A stretch of 64,000 nt of DNA from Nitrincola iocasae (lineage in GTDB: Bacteria; Pseudomonadota; Gammaproteobacteria; Pseudomonadales; Balneatricaceae): positions 2,852,001-2,916,000 of the forward strand of contig NZ_CP044222.1 in NCBI RefSeq assembly GCF_008727795.1, written 5' to 3'. Below the pieces are notes generated by a model. It was not told the DNA's origin. It ran no database searches and worked only from the letters and a program-made list of their open reading frames with translations. The position numbers and the translations under genes are program-made. Position 1 is the stretch's first letter. Every line of letters begins with the position of its first letter. This document shows, piece after piece, positions 36,797 to 45,764 of the stretch.

Positions 36797-37348
36797 ATGA
36801 GCAAAACCGCACTGATTATCGTCGACATGCAGAACGATTACTTCCCCGGAGGCAAGTGGACTCTGGATGGCGTAGAAGAAGCCGCCATCAAAACCGCTCG
36901 CGTGCTGGCTGACTTTCGCCAGCGTGGACTAGCGATCATTCATGTACGGCATGAATTCCCATCCACCGACGCGCCTTTTTTTGTTCCCGGCAGTGACGGT
37001 GCCAATATTCATACCAGCCTGCAGCCAACTGATGGTGAGTTTCAGATTCTAAAAAGTGAAGTCAACAGTTTTAAGGGGACTGAACTGCACGCGCTGCTGC
37101 AGCGTGAAGACATTACTAACCTGGTGATCACAGGTGCCATGAGCCATATCTGCATCGACGCCATCACCCGCGCTGCAGCGGATTTAGGCTACAGCAACAC
37201 CCTGGTACATGATGCCTGTGCAACGCTAGGAGTTGAGTTTAATGGTGTGCAGGTTCCTGCGCTCCAGGTGCACGCCGCCTTTATGGCCGCACTGGCCTTC
37301 GCCTATGCCGAGGTGGTCAGCACCGACACCTTGTTGTCGGGCCGTTGA
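36797..37348 (+). CDS. Isochorismatase-family cysteine hydrolase
   Basis: 183 residues, ATG 36797 with an AGGAG ribosome site. The catalytic triad is visible: Asp in LIIVDMQNDY, Lys in ILKSEVNSF and Cys in GAMSHICIDA. Family members hydrolyse nicotinamide, carbamoyl-sarcosine, isochorismate and similar amides; the substrate cannot be read here. It is divergently paired with a GlxA-type regulator, a common arrangement for inducible hydrolases. Confidence 0.88.
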   Translation: MSKTALIIVDMQNDYFPGGKWTLDGVEEAAIKTARVLADFRQRGLAIIHVRHEFPSTDAPFFVPGSDGANIHTSLQPTDGEFQILKSEVNSFKGTELHALLQREDITNLVITGAMSHICIDAITRAAADLGYSNTLVHDACATLGVEFNGVQVPALQVHAAFMAALAFAYAEVVSTDTLLSGR

Positions 37349-37421
37349 TTCACGGTACTGCCTGAACCGGCGCCCTTGGCTAGTAAAAAGAGCGGGTTGA
37401 TGGCTGATAAACTTTGTTTTG

Positions 37422-37456
37422 CCCCAAAAAGCAAAGCCATGCTGAGCTTTTTGGGG
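37422..37456. terminator. Perfect 11-bp inverted repeat between convergent genes
   Basis: CCCCAAAAAGC (37422-37432) pairs exactly with GCTTTTTGGGG (37446-37456) across a 13-nt loop. It lies between the hydrolase and the convergent DUF805 gene, so a bidirectional terminator is likely, though no long U-run follows either arm. Confidence 0.5.
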
Positions 37457-37471
37457 TTATCTGGTTATTTC

Positions 37472-37843
37472 TTAAGCAACGACTACTTTGGGATTTGCAC
37501 CAAACCGATTGTCATCCGACTGGCTGCCCATAAACAAAAACACGAGCAACACAATCAAACCAAGCAAGGGTACAAATGCTATAAGAAGCCACCAGCCACT
37601 TTTATCAATATCATGAAGTCGTCTGACAGTTACAGATAAACTTGGAATAAACATTGCCAATAAGTATATCCCGCCCAGAATACCAATACCGATTTCGGGG
37701 ATATAGCTACCTGTTAGCCCGTCAACAAAGCCCAAAACTGCTGCGAAGATAAAATTAAACAAGACAAAAAACCAATACTCTTTTCGTCTAGCTCTCCCAC
37801 TAAAGTCCGCATAGTTTTTTAAGGCTTGAATATACCAATTCAT
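37472..37843 (-). CDS. DUF805 membrane protein
   Basis: 123 residues from ATG 37841-37843, preceded by AGGA; several in-frame Met codons lie upstream. The signature WYIQALKNYADFSGRARRKEYWFF is the DUF805 N-terminus, and VTVRRLHDIDKSGWW is its conserved cytoplasmic motif. Four membrane helices are expected. Family function unknown. Confidence 0.88.
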   Translation of the reverse strand: MNWYIQALKNYADFSGRARRKEYWFFVLFNFIFAAVLGFVDGLTGSYIPEIGIGILGGIYLLAMFIPSLSVTVRRLHDIDKSGWWLLIAFVPLLGLIVLLVFLFMGSQSDDNRFGANPKVVVA

Positions 37844-38109
37844 TTTTTTCATCCTTGTTTCAATCATTTGCTCAAAAAACAAAACAATGTGACGTGATAC
37901 AGAACGAACACCTCACCAGAAACGGCATAATTCACATCATTTACAAATGTAGCCAGTCTGAAAATCCGATCTATTACAGACAATTGTTTTGTTAACCTGG
38001 CTTAGCTTCCACTCAATAGCCACTAAAACTGTGCGGGATTGTACTTTAAAACAGCAGTTAATAAAACCTGCAACCAGGTCGCGCTGTGATCGGCCATCAG
38101 CTAGTGTGA

Positions 38110-38883
38110 CTAGGATTGGTTTGACCGAGCAATAGCCCTGCCAAGACGTTGAAAATACTCAGCAAAGGCCCGATTACTCTGCTCACGCTGCTCGCCCTGT
38201 GGAAATAAACCCATCTCAGCTTCTTTCGAGGCTTTCGTACCCTTCACCAGAAAATGGTTACAGATGGCATGGTCCTGCACATAGGCTTCAAACGCACGCG
38301 CGGCTATCTCTTCTGGCAGGCTCCAGTAGACGCTATTAAGTTGCTTATCTACTGCTGATGAGGCCTTAAACAATGGGCTCGGTTGCGTCCCGCTGGAATC
38401 CAGAAATATCGCCTTAAAGCAGGCATACAGTGAATCATTCAATGGATGGGGCACGGGGGTACAGTCATGCAGCCAGGCACTGGATGCAAATAAACCACGC
38501 GGAGCGTCACTAAAGCACTTGTCCGCGAGATAATGATCCAGTGCATGAAACCATTCATGTGCGATACTGCCCGGTCCTGCATTCTTGGCTAATGAGAAGC
38601 AGCGAGTCGCTGGCTGATAGTGCGCCGCCACACCAGGACGACCGCCGATACCATACTGGAATGCCAGGCAGCCTCTGAGGGATACCACCTCTTCATTGGC
38701 ATTGAGTATGTGCATCAAGTCACACAATGCATCGTAAAAATGCATAGCGGCCTGTTCACTCTCTGCCGGTTTAACCCAACGACCGATTTCAATACTACGG
38801 AAATTAAAACGTCTGCGCAGTTCTACAAAACTAACCACCTCACCATAACGATGATCAGGACCGCGACGATAAAATTTGGACAT
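38110..38883 (-). CDS. CLCA_X family protein with a metallopeptidase-like motif
   Basis: 257 residues, ATG 38881-38883. Opens KFYRRGPDHRYGEVVSFVELRRRF, typical of proteins annotated CLCA_X. An HExxH-like zinc motif appears as HEWFHALDHYLAD, followed by SSAWLHDC. The C-terminal part includes LPEEIAARAFEAYVQD, resembling the large polyvalent-protein LPD1 domain. Predicted cytoplasmic metalloprotease or nuclease-associated protein. Function not established. Confidence 0.75.
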   Translation of the reverse strand: MSKFYRRGPDHRYGEVVSFVELRRRFNFRSIEIGRWVKPAESEQAAMHFYDALCDLMHILNANEEVVSLRGCLAFQYGIGGRPGVAAHYQPATRCFSLAKNAGPGSIAHEWFHALDHYLADKCFSDAPRGLFASSAWLHDCTPVPHPLNDSLYACFKAIFLDSSGTQPSPLFKASSAVDKQLNSVYWSLPEEIAARAFEAYVQDHAICNHFLVKGTKASKEAEMGLFPQGEQREQSNRAFAEYFQRLGRAIARSNQS

Positions 38884-38977
38884 ACTAACGCTGTTTATAT
38901 TGCCGAGAACAATAGGCTCGACTAACCTCAGGACTACGCATTCTTCTTCTCTGGCAATCTCTGGATTTCCCTTCTCG

Positions 38978-39256
38978 TTAACTACGATAGAGTGTTTTGA
39001 TTAAATGATAGCCAAACTGGGTTTTCACCGGGCCGTGGATTTTGTACAAGGGCTTGGTAAAAACAACCTGATCAAAGGCTTTAACCATCTGCCCTTTACG
39101 AAACTCCCCTAAATCCCCTCCTTTTTTTCCAGATGGGCAAATAGAGTGTTTCTTGGCCAACACAGCAAAATCGGCACCTTTTGCCAGTTTTTGTTTTAAT
39201 GCCTCTGCTTCTTGTTCGGTTTTGACTAAAATATGTACTGCGCTTGCTGTTGCCAT
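38978..39256 (-). CDS. ppiC: PpiC-type parvulin peptidyl-prolyl isomerase
   Basis: 92 residues from the internal ATG 39254-39256, giving the usual length of E. coli PpiC; a longer frame to 39310 adds an untypical extension. The parvulin fold is evident: SAVHILVKTEQEA, FAVLAKKHSICPSGKKGGDLGEFRKGQMVKAFDQVVF and TQFGYHLIKTLY. Small cytoplasmic parvulins accelerate proline isomerisation in protein folding. Single gene next to an IS605-type element. Confidence 0.9.
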   Translation of the reverse strand: MATASAVHILVKTEQEAEALKQKLAKGADFAVLAKKHSICPSGKKGGDLGEFRKGQMVKAFDQVVFTKPLYKIHGPVKTQFGYHLIKTLYRS

Positions 39257-39373
39257 GGGTGCACCAATAGAATTTTTGATCATTCTATAGGCTGAGACAT
39301 GTTTCATCAAAGCCTGGCAGTAGAGGCATAGTTAAAGAACTAAAGATGCTCAAGAGTGCTGAATTGACATCCT

Positions 39374-39393
39374 CCCCGCGCTAAAGCACGGGG
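39374..39393. repeat. Subterminal hairpin, tnpB-side end of the IS605-type element
   Basis: CCCCGCGCTAAAGCACGGGG forms an 8-bp stem with one mismatch, just beyond the tnpB stop. The guide (omega) RNA of TnpB would be expected to overlap the tnpB 3' end and run through this end on the minus strand. Confidence 0.65.
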
Positions 39394-40442
39394 ATTCCCT
39401 CTACAGGACGGCCATGCCCGACCGCAAGAATGTTCTTGGCCGCGTTCATATCGCGGTCGTGAGTGACACCGCACTCACTGCAAGTCCATTCTCTTATTCG
39501 CAAGCCTGATCTACCCTTCGGACTGCTGTCGGAAATGCAACCGCAGCACGAGCAGGCTTGGGTGGTGTACGACTCGTTGACCTCTTTAAAAACAATGCCT
39601 GCGCTATCGCATTTGTATTCCAGCATTGTTTTCAGCATAGCCCAGCCAGCGTCCAGCACTGACTTGGCCATCTTGGTTTTGGCCAGCGAGGATGATTTCA
39701 CACTGCCAACGTAGATTGCACCCGCACGGTTGACCAGCGTCCGACTGAATTTGTGCAGCGCGTCTTTGCGCTGGTTGGCAATCTTAGCGTGAATGTTTTT
39801 GGTTCGCTTCTTCTTTCTGGCACGTTGTGCAACAGCCAGCTTCGATTCCAGATCACGATAGAACCGACCAGCCTCTAGCTTGGTGCCGTCTGAGCAAGTG
39901 GCAGTCTCTTTCAGTCCAAGGTCGATACCGATCTTGTCCTGACCTGCTGGCACGTCCACCTCAACTTCAACCACTACATTGAAATACCAGCGCCCTCGGG
40001 CATCCTCGTTGAACGATGCAGACTTAAACGTGTACAACGCTAGGTCGTAGCTGTCCCAGACTTTGAAGTAGTGACCGTTATAGTAGATCTGACCGTTCTT
40101 CCACTTCGCCATACCTGTATTGATTGGAATCCAGCCGAGCGAGCGGCGAGTACCGCCTGACTTGCGCCAGTTCAAGCGATTCTTTTTGAACTGCTTACGG
40201 CGGGTAACGTACTCAGCACCCACTTTTTGAACTGTGTGGCTGTGCGGCCCCAGTTCCTTATGCGCACCTTGGGTGTACTTCTGAATATCGTAGGTGGACA
40301 GAAACACACCGCGTTCTTTGATAGAGCGGCGACTGAGTTCGTTTACATAGTTCCAAACGAAATTGACCGACCGTGCCATCTGGTTCAGTAGCGGGCGATG
40401 CTTGTCTCGGACGCGAACTTTAAGGGTCTTGGTGTACTTCAT
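39381..40442 (-). CDS. tnpB: TnpB, RNA-guided nuclease of the IS605-type element
   Basis: 353 residues from ATG 40440-40442 (MKYTKTLKVRVRDKHRPLL). The RuvC active site is complete: D in KIGIDLGLKETAT, E in FKEVNESYTTQ and D in THDRDMNAAKNIL. A zinc ribbon of two Cys pairs lies between them (CSCCGC...CSECG). TnpB cuts DNA next to a transposon-associated motif using an RNA made from the element's end, which helps retain the IS. All catalytic residues are present, so it may be active. Confidence 0.92.
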   Translation of the reverse strand: MKYTKTLKVRVRDKHRPLLNQMARSVNFVWNYVNELSRRSIKERGVFLSTYDIQKYTQGAHKELGPHSHTVQKVGAEYVTRRKQFKKNRLNWRKSGGTRRSLGWIPINTGMAKWKNGQIYYNGHYFKVWDSYDLALYTFKSASFNEDARGRWYFNVVVEVEVDVPAGQDKIGIDLGLKETATCSDGTKLEAGRFYRDLESKLAVAQRARKKKRTKNIHAKIANQRKDALHKFSRTLVNRAGAIYVGSVKSSSLAKTKMAKSVLDAGWAMLKTMLEYKCDSAGIVFKEVNESYTTQACSCCGCISDSSPKGRSGLRIREWTCSECGVTHDRDMNAAKNILAVGHGRPVEGIPVL

Positions 40443-40463
40443 ATCTTCAATTATAATTGGTCT

Positions 40464-40880
40464 ATGAAAGAAAACAACCAATACAGAACAGGCAGACACT
40501 GCGTTTTTGAGCTACATGCTCATTTGGTCTTTATTACAAAGTACAGAGGCGCTGTGTTCACTAATGAACATCTTAGGTCGCTGGAAAGTATCTTTCGCAG
40601 CGTGTGCGAGGACTTTGAGACGGAGCTTGTGGAGTTTAATGGTGAGGCCGACCATGTTCACCTTCTGGTGAACTTTCCGCCGAAGGTGTCCGTGTCGAAA
40701 CTGGTTAATAGCCTGAAAGGTGTGTCGAGTAGGAGGCTCAAGCAACTGCACCCAGAGTTAATCAAGCCTGCGTATATGAAAAACGCACTATGGAGTCCAA
40801 GCTACTACGCCGGTAGCGTTGGCGGTGCGCCTATCTCAGTCATTCGGCATTATATTGAGCAGCAAACCCGACCACTTTAA
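40464..40880 (+). CDS. tnpA: TnpA, Y1 HUH transposase of the IS605-type element
   Basis: 138 residues from ATG 40464. The HUH motif is in ADHVHLLVNFPP, and the catalytic tyrosine lies in the region SYYAGSVGG...VIRHYIEQQ. It excises and inserts the element as single-stranded DNA. The C-terminus ends at a strong hairpin (GGGAGGC-tgcc-GCCTCCC, 40881-40898). Confidence 0.92.
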   Translation: MKENNQYRTGRHCVFELHAHLVFITKYRGAVFTNEHLRSLESIFRSVCEDFETELVEFNGEADHVHLLVNFPPKVSVSKLVNSLKGVSSRRLKQLHPELIKPAYMKNALWSPSYYAGSVGGAPISVIRHYIEQQTRPL

Positions 40881-40931
40881 GGGAGGCTGCCGCCTCCCAG
40901 CGCTATCCTTCCCCGCACTAAAAGTACGGGG
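40881..40931. repeat. Hairpins at the tnpA-side end of the IS605-type element
   Basis: Two stem-loops: GGGAGGC-tgcc-GCCTCCC (40881-40898), directly after the tnpA stop and terminator-like, and CCCCGCAC-TAAAA-GTACGGGG (40911-40931), similar to the hairpin at the other end. Confidence 0.65.
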
Positions 40932-40955
40932 CTTGTCGCGCATTTTGGTCAAAAT

Positions 40956-42464
40956 TCAGAAGGCCAGGGTATACGATACAGCCAACCACGCATCAGACAG
41001 CTCTGACTTGGATGTTCCATTTAACATGACCGACAGCTTCCCAGCACCCACTTCACCTTCAAGACCAACACCCGCCTTCAGCCAATTCTGCTTGTATGCT
41101 TGACCCGCAACGTTAAAGCTAAAGCCAGCTCCAACAATCTGTCCAGCCGTATTAGAGGCACTGTCATCAAAGCGGTGAACAGCCTCCAGGTTAGTGACAA
41201 AATCCAGCTTAGAAGAGTTTATCGGTGTTGCCGAATTAACACCTAGACGTAACTCGGTAATCTCATCTTTACGCTTATCGAATTGAGCTGGAAAATCACC
41301 ACCGGTTTCAGTATACGCATCCAGGGTAGAGTGATTGTATGAAAGATCAACATATGGACTTAAATTGGTGCTTTTAACAGCAAAAGCATCCACCCAATCA
41401 ACACGGGCACGGAGCCCCCATGTATTGCTATCCGCACTACCTGAAGAGAAGTTTTGTGCCCCACCCACTAAGTAACCACGGTTAATATCAATATCACCCC
41501 AGTGATGATAGGCGCTTAACGTTGCATACATTCCACGCTCTAAAGACAGTGGAATGATACTTTCCAACATCAGATACATGCCATCAACTTCAACTTCACC
41601 TGAATTAATCAGGTTTTGCTCAGCCCATGTTTGCCCGATAGCCGCATTCAGTTGAACGGTTCCATAGTTGTAACCCGCACCAAACTCAGCCAACCCAATT
41701 TTACCATCCCGATCGCCATGGTTATCTGTTCCAAAATCACCAGCCGCCCAAAAGGTTCTTTGCTGAGGAGCTACATAACGACCCATAGGACGACTGTGTG
41801 CGCCATGCAGAAGCAAGCTGGTCGTGGTTAGGTTAGCTGTCAAACCGTAAGAAGCTGATAGTAAAGAAGGGGCTGCATCCGCCAATGTATAAGAAGGTGT
41901 AGCCATGGCAAGAAGGAAGCTACCTAAAGAAAAATAGGTTGGTCCAGAAGTAAAAGTAAAACTGCCAGTGTTATCTATACCACTGATAGATTTTACAGCT
42001 CTAATTGCTAATTCACCATTGGAATAGTCAAAAACAAAAGCAGGTTCAAACCCAAGACCAGCACCTAATTGACCGTATCTACCAGTGACAAGGCTCTGAC
42101 CGCTAATTGCATCAGCTATAGTTATAGTAGATGCATTTCCATACCCAAGAACGGCATTAACGGTTGAGCCGCCTGATAAAATGCCAACAACATTAGCACT
42201 GCTTGAGCTAGCAAAGGCTGACTGTTCGCTGGATGTTAACGTGAGACCTCTACCATCAGAAAAAGTTAGGGTTGTTAACTCGCCATTGGCACTGGGTAGG
42301 TAATAAGTGTTAGCAGACTGCTGAGAAAACCCCGCCCCATTTGAGGAAATGGTAGTACCATCAACAGAGAAAGAGGATGCGTTGACCCATCCAGAAAGTA
42401 AAACAATAGAGCCAACAGCTAGACTCATAGTTGTTTTATTATATTTTGATACACGTTTCGACAT
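40956..42464 (-). CDS. Autotransporter beta-domain outer-membrane protein
   Basis: 502 residues, ATG 42462-42464, with AGAGG upstream. A signal peptide (MSLAVGSIVLLSGWVNA) precedes a short passenger of about 220 residues. A C-terminal barrel of about 280 residues follows, ending WLAVSYTLAF with the terminal Phe required for barrel insertion. Alternating strands such as RMYATLSAYHHWGDIDI-type pieces support a 12-strand autotransporter barrel. The passenger function is unknown. It lies just downstream of a second autotransporter. Confidence 0.8.
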   Translation of the reverse strand: MSKRVSKYNKTTMSLAVGSIVLLSGWVNASSFSVDGTTISSNGAGFSQQSANTYYLPSANGELTTLTFSDGRGLTLTSSEQSAFASSSSANVVGILSGGSTVNAVLGYGNASTITIADAISGQSLVTGRYGQLGAGLGFEPAFVFDYSNGELAIRAVKSISGIDNTGSFTFTSGPTYFSLGSFLLAMATPSYTLADAAPSLLSASYGLTANLTTTSLLLHGAHSRPMGRYVAPQQRTFWAAGDFGTDNHGDRDGKIGLAEFGAGYNYGTVQLNAAIGQTWAEQNLINSGEVEVDGMYLMLESIIPLSLERGMYATLSAYHHWGDIDINRGYLVGGAQNFSSGSADSNTWGLRARVDWVDAFAVKSTNLSPYVDLSYNHSTLDAYTETGGDFPAQFDKRKDEITELRLGVNSATPINSSKLDFVTNLEAVHRFDDSASNTAGQIVGAGFSFNVAGQAYKQNWLKAGVGLEGEVGAGKLSVMLNGTSKSELSDAWLAVSYTLAF

Positions 42465-42604
42465 TACAGACCTCTTGGTTAACCACTAAAAAGTGCATTG
42501 CCAAAACGACTTTGCGCATCTGAGTGTAATCAAAAAAAATTAAGTAGTTACAAACAAAAATAGCATCGCCGGGGCGCTGCTATTTGATTCAGAACAGTGG
42601 CTAT

Positions 42605-44749
42605 TTAGAACTTCAGGCTTGCGATGAGAGATACCTGGTGAGATGAGTATTCACTGTCGTTCCAGTTATAGTCATACAGTGCCTTGACCGCCCATGCATC
42701 CTTTTCACAATTACATGAAAGAAACGTGACACCCGCGCCAACATTGAACAGATCCCTATCCTGCTCGATCCCCTGCGCATTAAAGCTTCCACCTCCACCA
42801 GTGAATGTCGCGTCCTGTGCCATCGTAGTGGAGTTGAAATCATGCTTCCACTTGGCGTGCACTTCGGGAGCATAAGTGCGGTTGCCTGAGCGAATCACAC
42901 GCTCCGCTTTCACACCCAGGGTAGACTGAACAAAATTGTAATCCTGGCTATCGATACTCAGGTTCAGATCATCCGCGCCCGTTTCCGTATAGCTACCAAC
43001 ACGAACATGGGACGCCTGCAATGAAGCGAGCGGCGTGATAATTGTTTCGTTCACCTGATAATGCCGTCCTACGGTGACGATACCAGCGTACTGCTGCCCG
43101 GTGTAATCAGACTTCGCCGTACGATTCACTCCAGGAAATACGATATTACGGTCACTTTGGTAAGCATTAACACCAACCGTCACTGCGGCCTGGACAAACA
43201 TGGGGCCTGGGGCGTGATGTAGATAACCAGTGATCTGAAATGAGTCAATATCGGTGCTGCCCGAAGAGTTGTCACCATCGATGGTGCTCGTCGCATAACC
43301 ACCACCAAAACCAACACGGGTCTGATGGCTCAGCGGCTTATCATAGGCAAGCATCAGGCCGAAGGCTTCAGTATCGTATCCGTTCATATTATTAACGCTG
43401 CCCTGCTCGCCTTGGCTGCCGAAACCCTCCGCCCACCACTGACCCTCTTGGTCAGCGTCCATGCAGGCATTCAAGTCTAACGGCTTATCAGGGTTGTTGG
43501 GATCATCACAACTGGTATCGCAACAGATTGTCTGGATTCGATCCACCTGCGCCATCCAAAGATCATCAAACAGGCGTGTCGTCTGCGCAGTCACCCAAGG
43601 CGCTGCCAGATTGGTATTACCGGGGGCGAGTTGTGCCAACGCATCATTGATGGCATCCGCGGTGGGAAGTACGGCGATTGCGTCCTGGATGTCCCGAAGA
43701 TCGGAGCCAACCGCTGCATTCACATCCAGAATCGGAGCAACGGCCACAGCACCAGGATCGGTAACCAGGGTTTCCAGAGGTGCGATTCCAGTCAATTGAA
43801 TGTCCACGTTGCCCAGAGTCGTCGGTAAACCGGTAAAGGTGTAACGCGGGCTATTGTTGATAACATTGACCGGCGCCGCATCAGTGCCAGACGGCGATTC
43901 CACAATCCGGTAAGTGGTGCCTTCTGTCAGTGCGCCGGTAACAGTTGTAATCACGGTAACACCACCGCTATTGATGGCAGAGTCACCCGTCGCGACAATC
44001 TTACCGAATACAGCATCGCTGGCAAACGTGGTCGAAATCGTGCCGGCAGCGTTAGTGGTTAAGGCCCCAGTAATATTCAAGGTATTCGTGCCAAGGTTGA
44101 ACTCGCGCGCTTGTACGGCACCCGTCACTGCAGCATTGCCACCCACAACATTGATCTGCTTCAGGCCGCTTGCGCCACCAATGGCACCAATCACGCTGCT
44201 GCCGCTGTTGAATGTCAAAGTACCAGTGTTGGCAGTATTGGTTGTGATGGCACTATTGAACTGTTGATTTGCACCGATGTTAATAAAGCCATCATTAGCA
44301 ATAATAGTGCTGGCCGCAACAATACCGGAGTTGACGTTGCCATTGAAATTAACGGTTCCTGTCCCGCTTACATTAAACGTGGTTACAAAAACATCCCCGT
44401 TCAAGTTCACCGTTGTCGCATTAGCACCCGCAGTGATGGCGTTAAACCGTTGCGAACTTGTGCCCGTAAATCCTGTGACCGTCGAGTTACCCAGGAAGAG
44501 AATGCTGGCTAAATTGTCACCATCGTTGGTAATACCACCACCGACATCATTAAGCGTGTTGATGTTGATATCCGGATTGATAGTCAGGAGAGCGGCACCT
44601 GTCGTATCAAGTCCGGTTTCCTGCCCCACGCTATCACCTGGGGCAACACCGAACAGATATGGCAGTGCGACTGATTGACGCGCCAAGCTATGCGGCGCCC
44701 ACGACACGATGACAGCAGCTATAGCAGCAGTAATTAATTTAACTTTCAC
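42605..44749 (-). CDS. Autotransporter with beta-helical passenger
   Basis: 714 residues starting at the GTG 44747-44749, 7 bp after GAAGG. A signal peptide (LITAAIAAVIVSWAPHSLA) is followed by a passenger rich in Asn, Thr, Gly and Val (VNLNGDVFVTTFNVSGTGTV), typical of a right-handed beta-helix. A linker and an autotransporter barrel ending SLIASLKF come next. A cysteine cluster (TICCDTSCDDPNNPDKPLDLNAC) between passenger and barrel is unusual. Surface adhesion is the common role of such proteins (inference). Confidence 0.85.
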   Translation of the reverse strand: MKVKLITAAIAAVIVSWAPHSLARQSVALPYLFGVAPGDSVGQETGLDTTGAALLTINPDININTLNDVGGGITNDGDNLASILFLGNSTVTGFTGTSSQRFNAITAGANATTVNLNGDVFVTTFNVSGTGTVNFNGNVNSGIVAASTIIANDGFINIGANQQFNSAITTNTANTGTLTFNSGSSVIGAIGGASGLKQINVVGGNAAVTGAVQAREFNLGTNTLNITGALTTNAAGTISTTFASDAVFGKIVATGDSAINSGGVTVITTVTGALTEGTTYRIVESPSGTDAAPVNVINNSPRYTFTGLPTTLGNVDIQLTGIAPLETLVTDPGAVAVAPILDVNAAVGSDLRDIQDAIAVLPTADAINDALAQLAPGNTNLAAPWVTAQTTRLFDDLWMAQVDRIQTICCDTSCDDPNNPDKPLDLNACMDADQEGQWWAEGFGSQGEQGSVNNMNGYDTEAFGLMLAYDKPLSHQTRVGFGGGYATSTIDGDNSSGSTDIDSFQITGYLHHAPGPMFVQAAVTVGVNAYQSDRNIVFPGVNRTAKSDYTGQQYAGIVTVGRHYQVNETIITPLASLQASHVRVGSYTETGADDLNLSIDSQDYNFVQSTLGVKAERVIRSGNRTYAPEVHAKWKHDFNSTTMAQDATFTGGGGSFNAQGIEQDRDLFNVGAGVTFLSCNCEKDAWAVKALYDYNWNDSEYSSHQVSLIASLKF

Positions 44750-44755
44750 GAGCAC

Positions 44756-45356
44756 GCCTTCAATTTAGGTTATTTACAGTCTTAGACGGGCGATCCGCGG
44801 GCATAACTATTCAGAATGCTCAAAGTTTTCATTGATAAATGTGTATTGAAAGCAACCCGCACAAAAGGTTGTTTGACCCAAAGCGGCACTACCAGGCAGA
44901 CACTAGAAATCCATAAATTCCATAAATTATTCGCAACAATAGCCATTTCCGAAAGTTCCGGTTAGTGCACTATATCCAAGTTACAAAAATAAGTCTGTGT
45001 GTTACCACGCTTATATGAAAATATATATTTGTAAAGCAATAACCCTAATTAATACAGCGTCTTTTGGAGCTAACCGGAATAAAGATGGTTAAGTAGCTAC
45101 GCTGGGTAAGTGCGTCGTGTACAGAGTGGATTTGGACTTGACTCATCAGAATTTTCGGAATATACGGAAATTACTCGTCGATAGGAAGGAGGTAACACCG
45201 GATGGTTTTCTGAATGATTAAGCAAGTGGTGATGATATGTATTTCCCAGCTGCAAGTGTCACCGTTAAATGCCATAACACTGGGCGGGCAATTCTTTACA
45301 GAAAGTTTTCAGGCGGAGTGGAGTTTGTCTAACTCCAGGCCTATGATTTTACGAGG
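44756..45356. other. Intergenic region before the island, no gene seen
   Basis: About 600 bp between the autotransporter start and the left att repeat. No convincing reading frame or RNA gene. It presumably carries the autotransporter promoter near its left end. Confidence 0.5.
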
Positions 45357-45379
45357 ATTGGCGGTCAGGGAGGGATTCG
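45357..45379. repeat. attachment-site repeat, distal end of the island
   Basis: Identical over 23 bp to 54290-54312, the 3' end of tRNA-Ser (GGCGGTCAGGGAGGGATTCG is the core). The match ends abruptly at 45380, where the tRNA copy continues with its T-arm. Confidence 0.95.
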
Positions 45380-45652
45380 GTTAAACGGATTAGAACACCC
45401 TAATTAACCTATAAGCTATTGATTTATATGATTCGTAAAGAAATATAAATGCAACTTTCAAACGTCATAGTAGATCTGGATTTTGCAATAGTCAAGCCTG
45501 AATTTATCACTCTGTTTACCCCTAACCTATACCATTCTGGCAAAGACCAGATCCAGATAGACATCATTATTAGCAGCAGCTACTGTACATTGCTTTAAAT
45601 AAATCCTATTATTGATGTGCCTTCGTCAAAGGGCGAAGGGAGTGTCACAAGA

Positions 45653-45658
45653 TGTCAA
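45653..45658 (-). promoter_or_regulatory. -35 element of the predicted junction-formed neo promoter
   Basis: Minus-strand TTGACA, a perfect sigma-70 -35 hexamer. In genomic DNA it points away from its partner. In the concatemer it lies exactly 17 bp before TATGAT. Confidence 0.75.
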
Positions 45659-45758
45659 GTACCATTAGACCGTCGCACAATGCGATAAGTTCCATGGCAA
45701 CTAACGTCATCCAGTCGGCAAGGTTGCAATTCATTGTAATCTCCACTGTGATACAGAC

Positions 45759-45764
45759 ATCATA
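45759..45764 (-). promoter_or_regulatory. -10 element of the predicted junction-formed neo promoter
   Basis: Minus-strand TATGAT (5 of 6 to consensus). After joining, the predicted transcription start falls near 45752, leaving a short leader with GGAG 6 nt before the neo ATG. Confidence 0.7.

Larger units (their letters stand above)
39365..40940. mobile_element. IS605-type element (divergent tnpA and tnpB)
   Basis: A tnpB gene (minus) and a tnpA gene (plus) start 21 bp apart and are flanked by similar hairpin ends: CCCCGCGC-TAAA-GCACGGGG at 39374-39393 and CCCCGCAC-TAAAA-GTACGGGG at 40911-40931. Subterminal hairpins of this kind are what TnpA recognises in single-strand transposition. There are no terminal inverted repeats, as expected, and the exact ends are not resolved. 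Confidence 0.82.

Noticed and set aside
44277..44678. Frames opposite the autotransporter
   Set aside because: Low-complexity shadows of the repetitive passenger sequence.
45647..45755. Alternative ACA pairs giving 106- or 110-nt units
   Set aside because: Neither is a multiple of three, and neither joins the -35 and -10 at promoter spacing.
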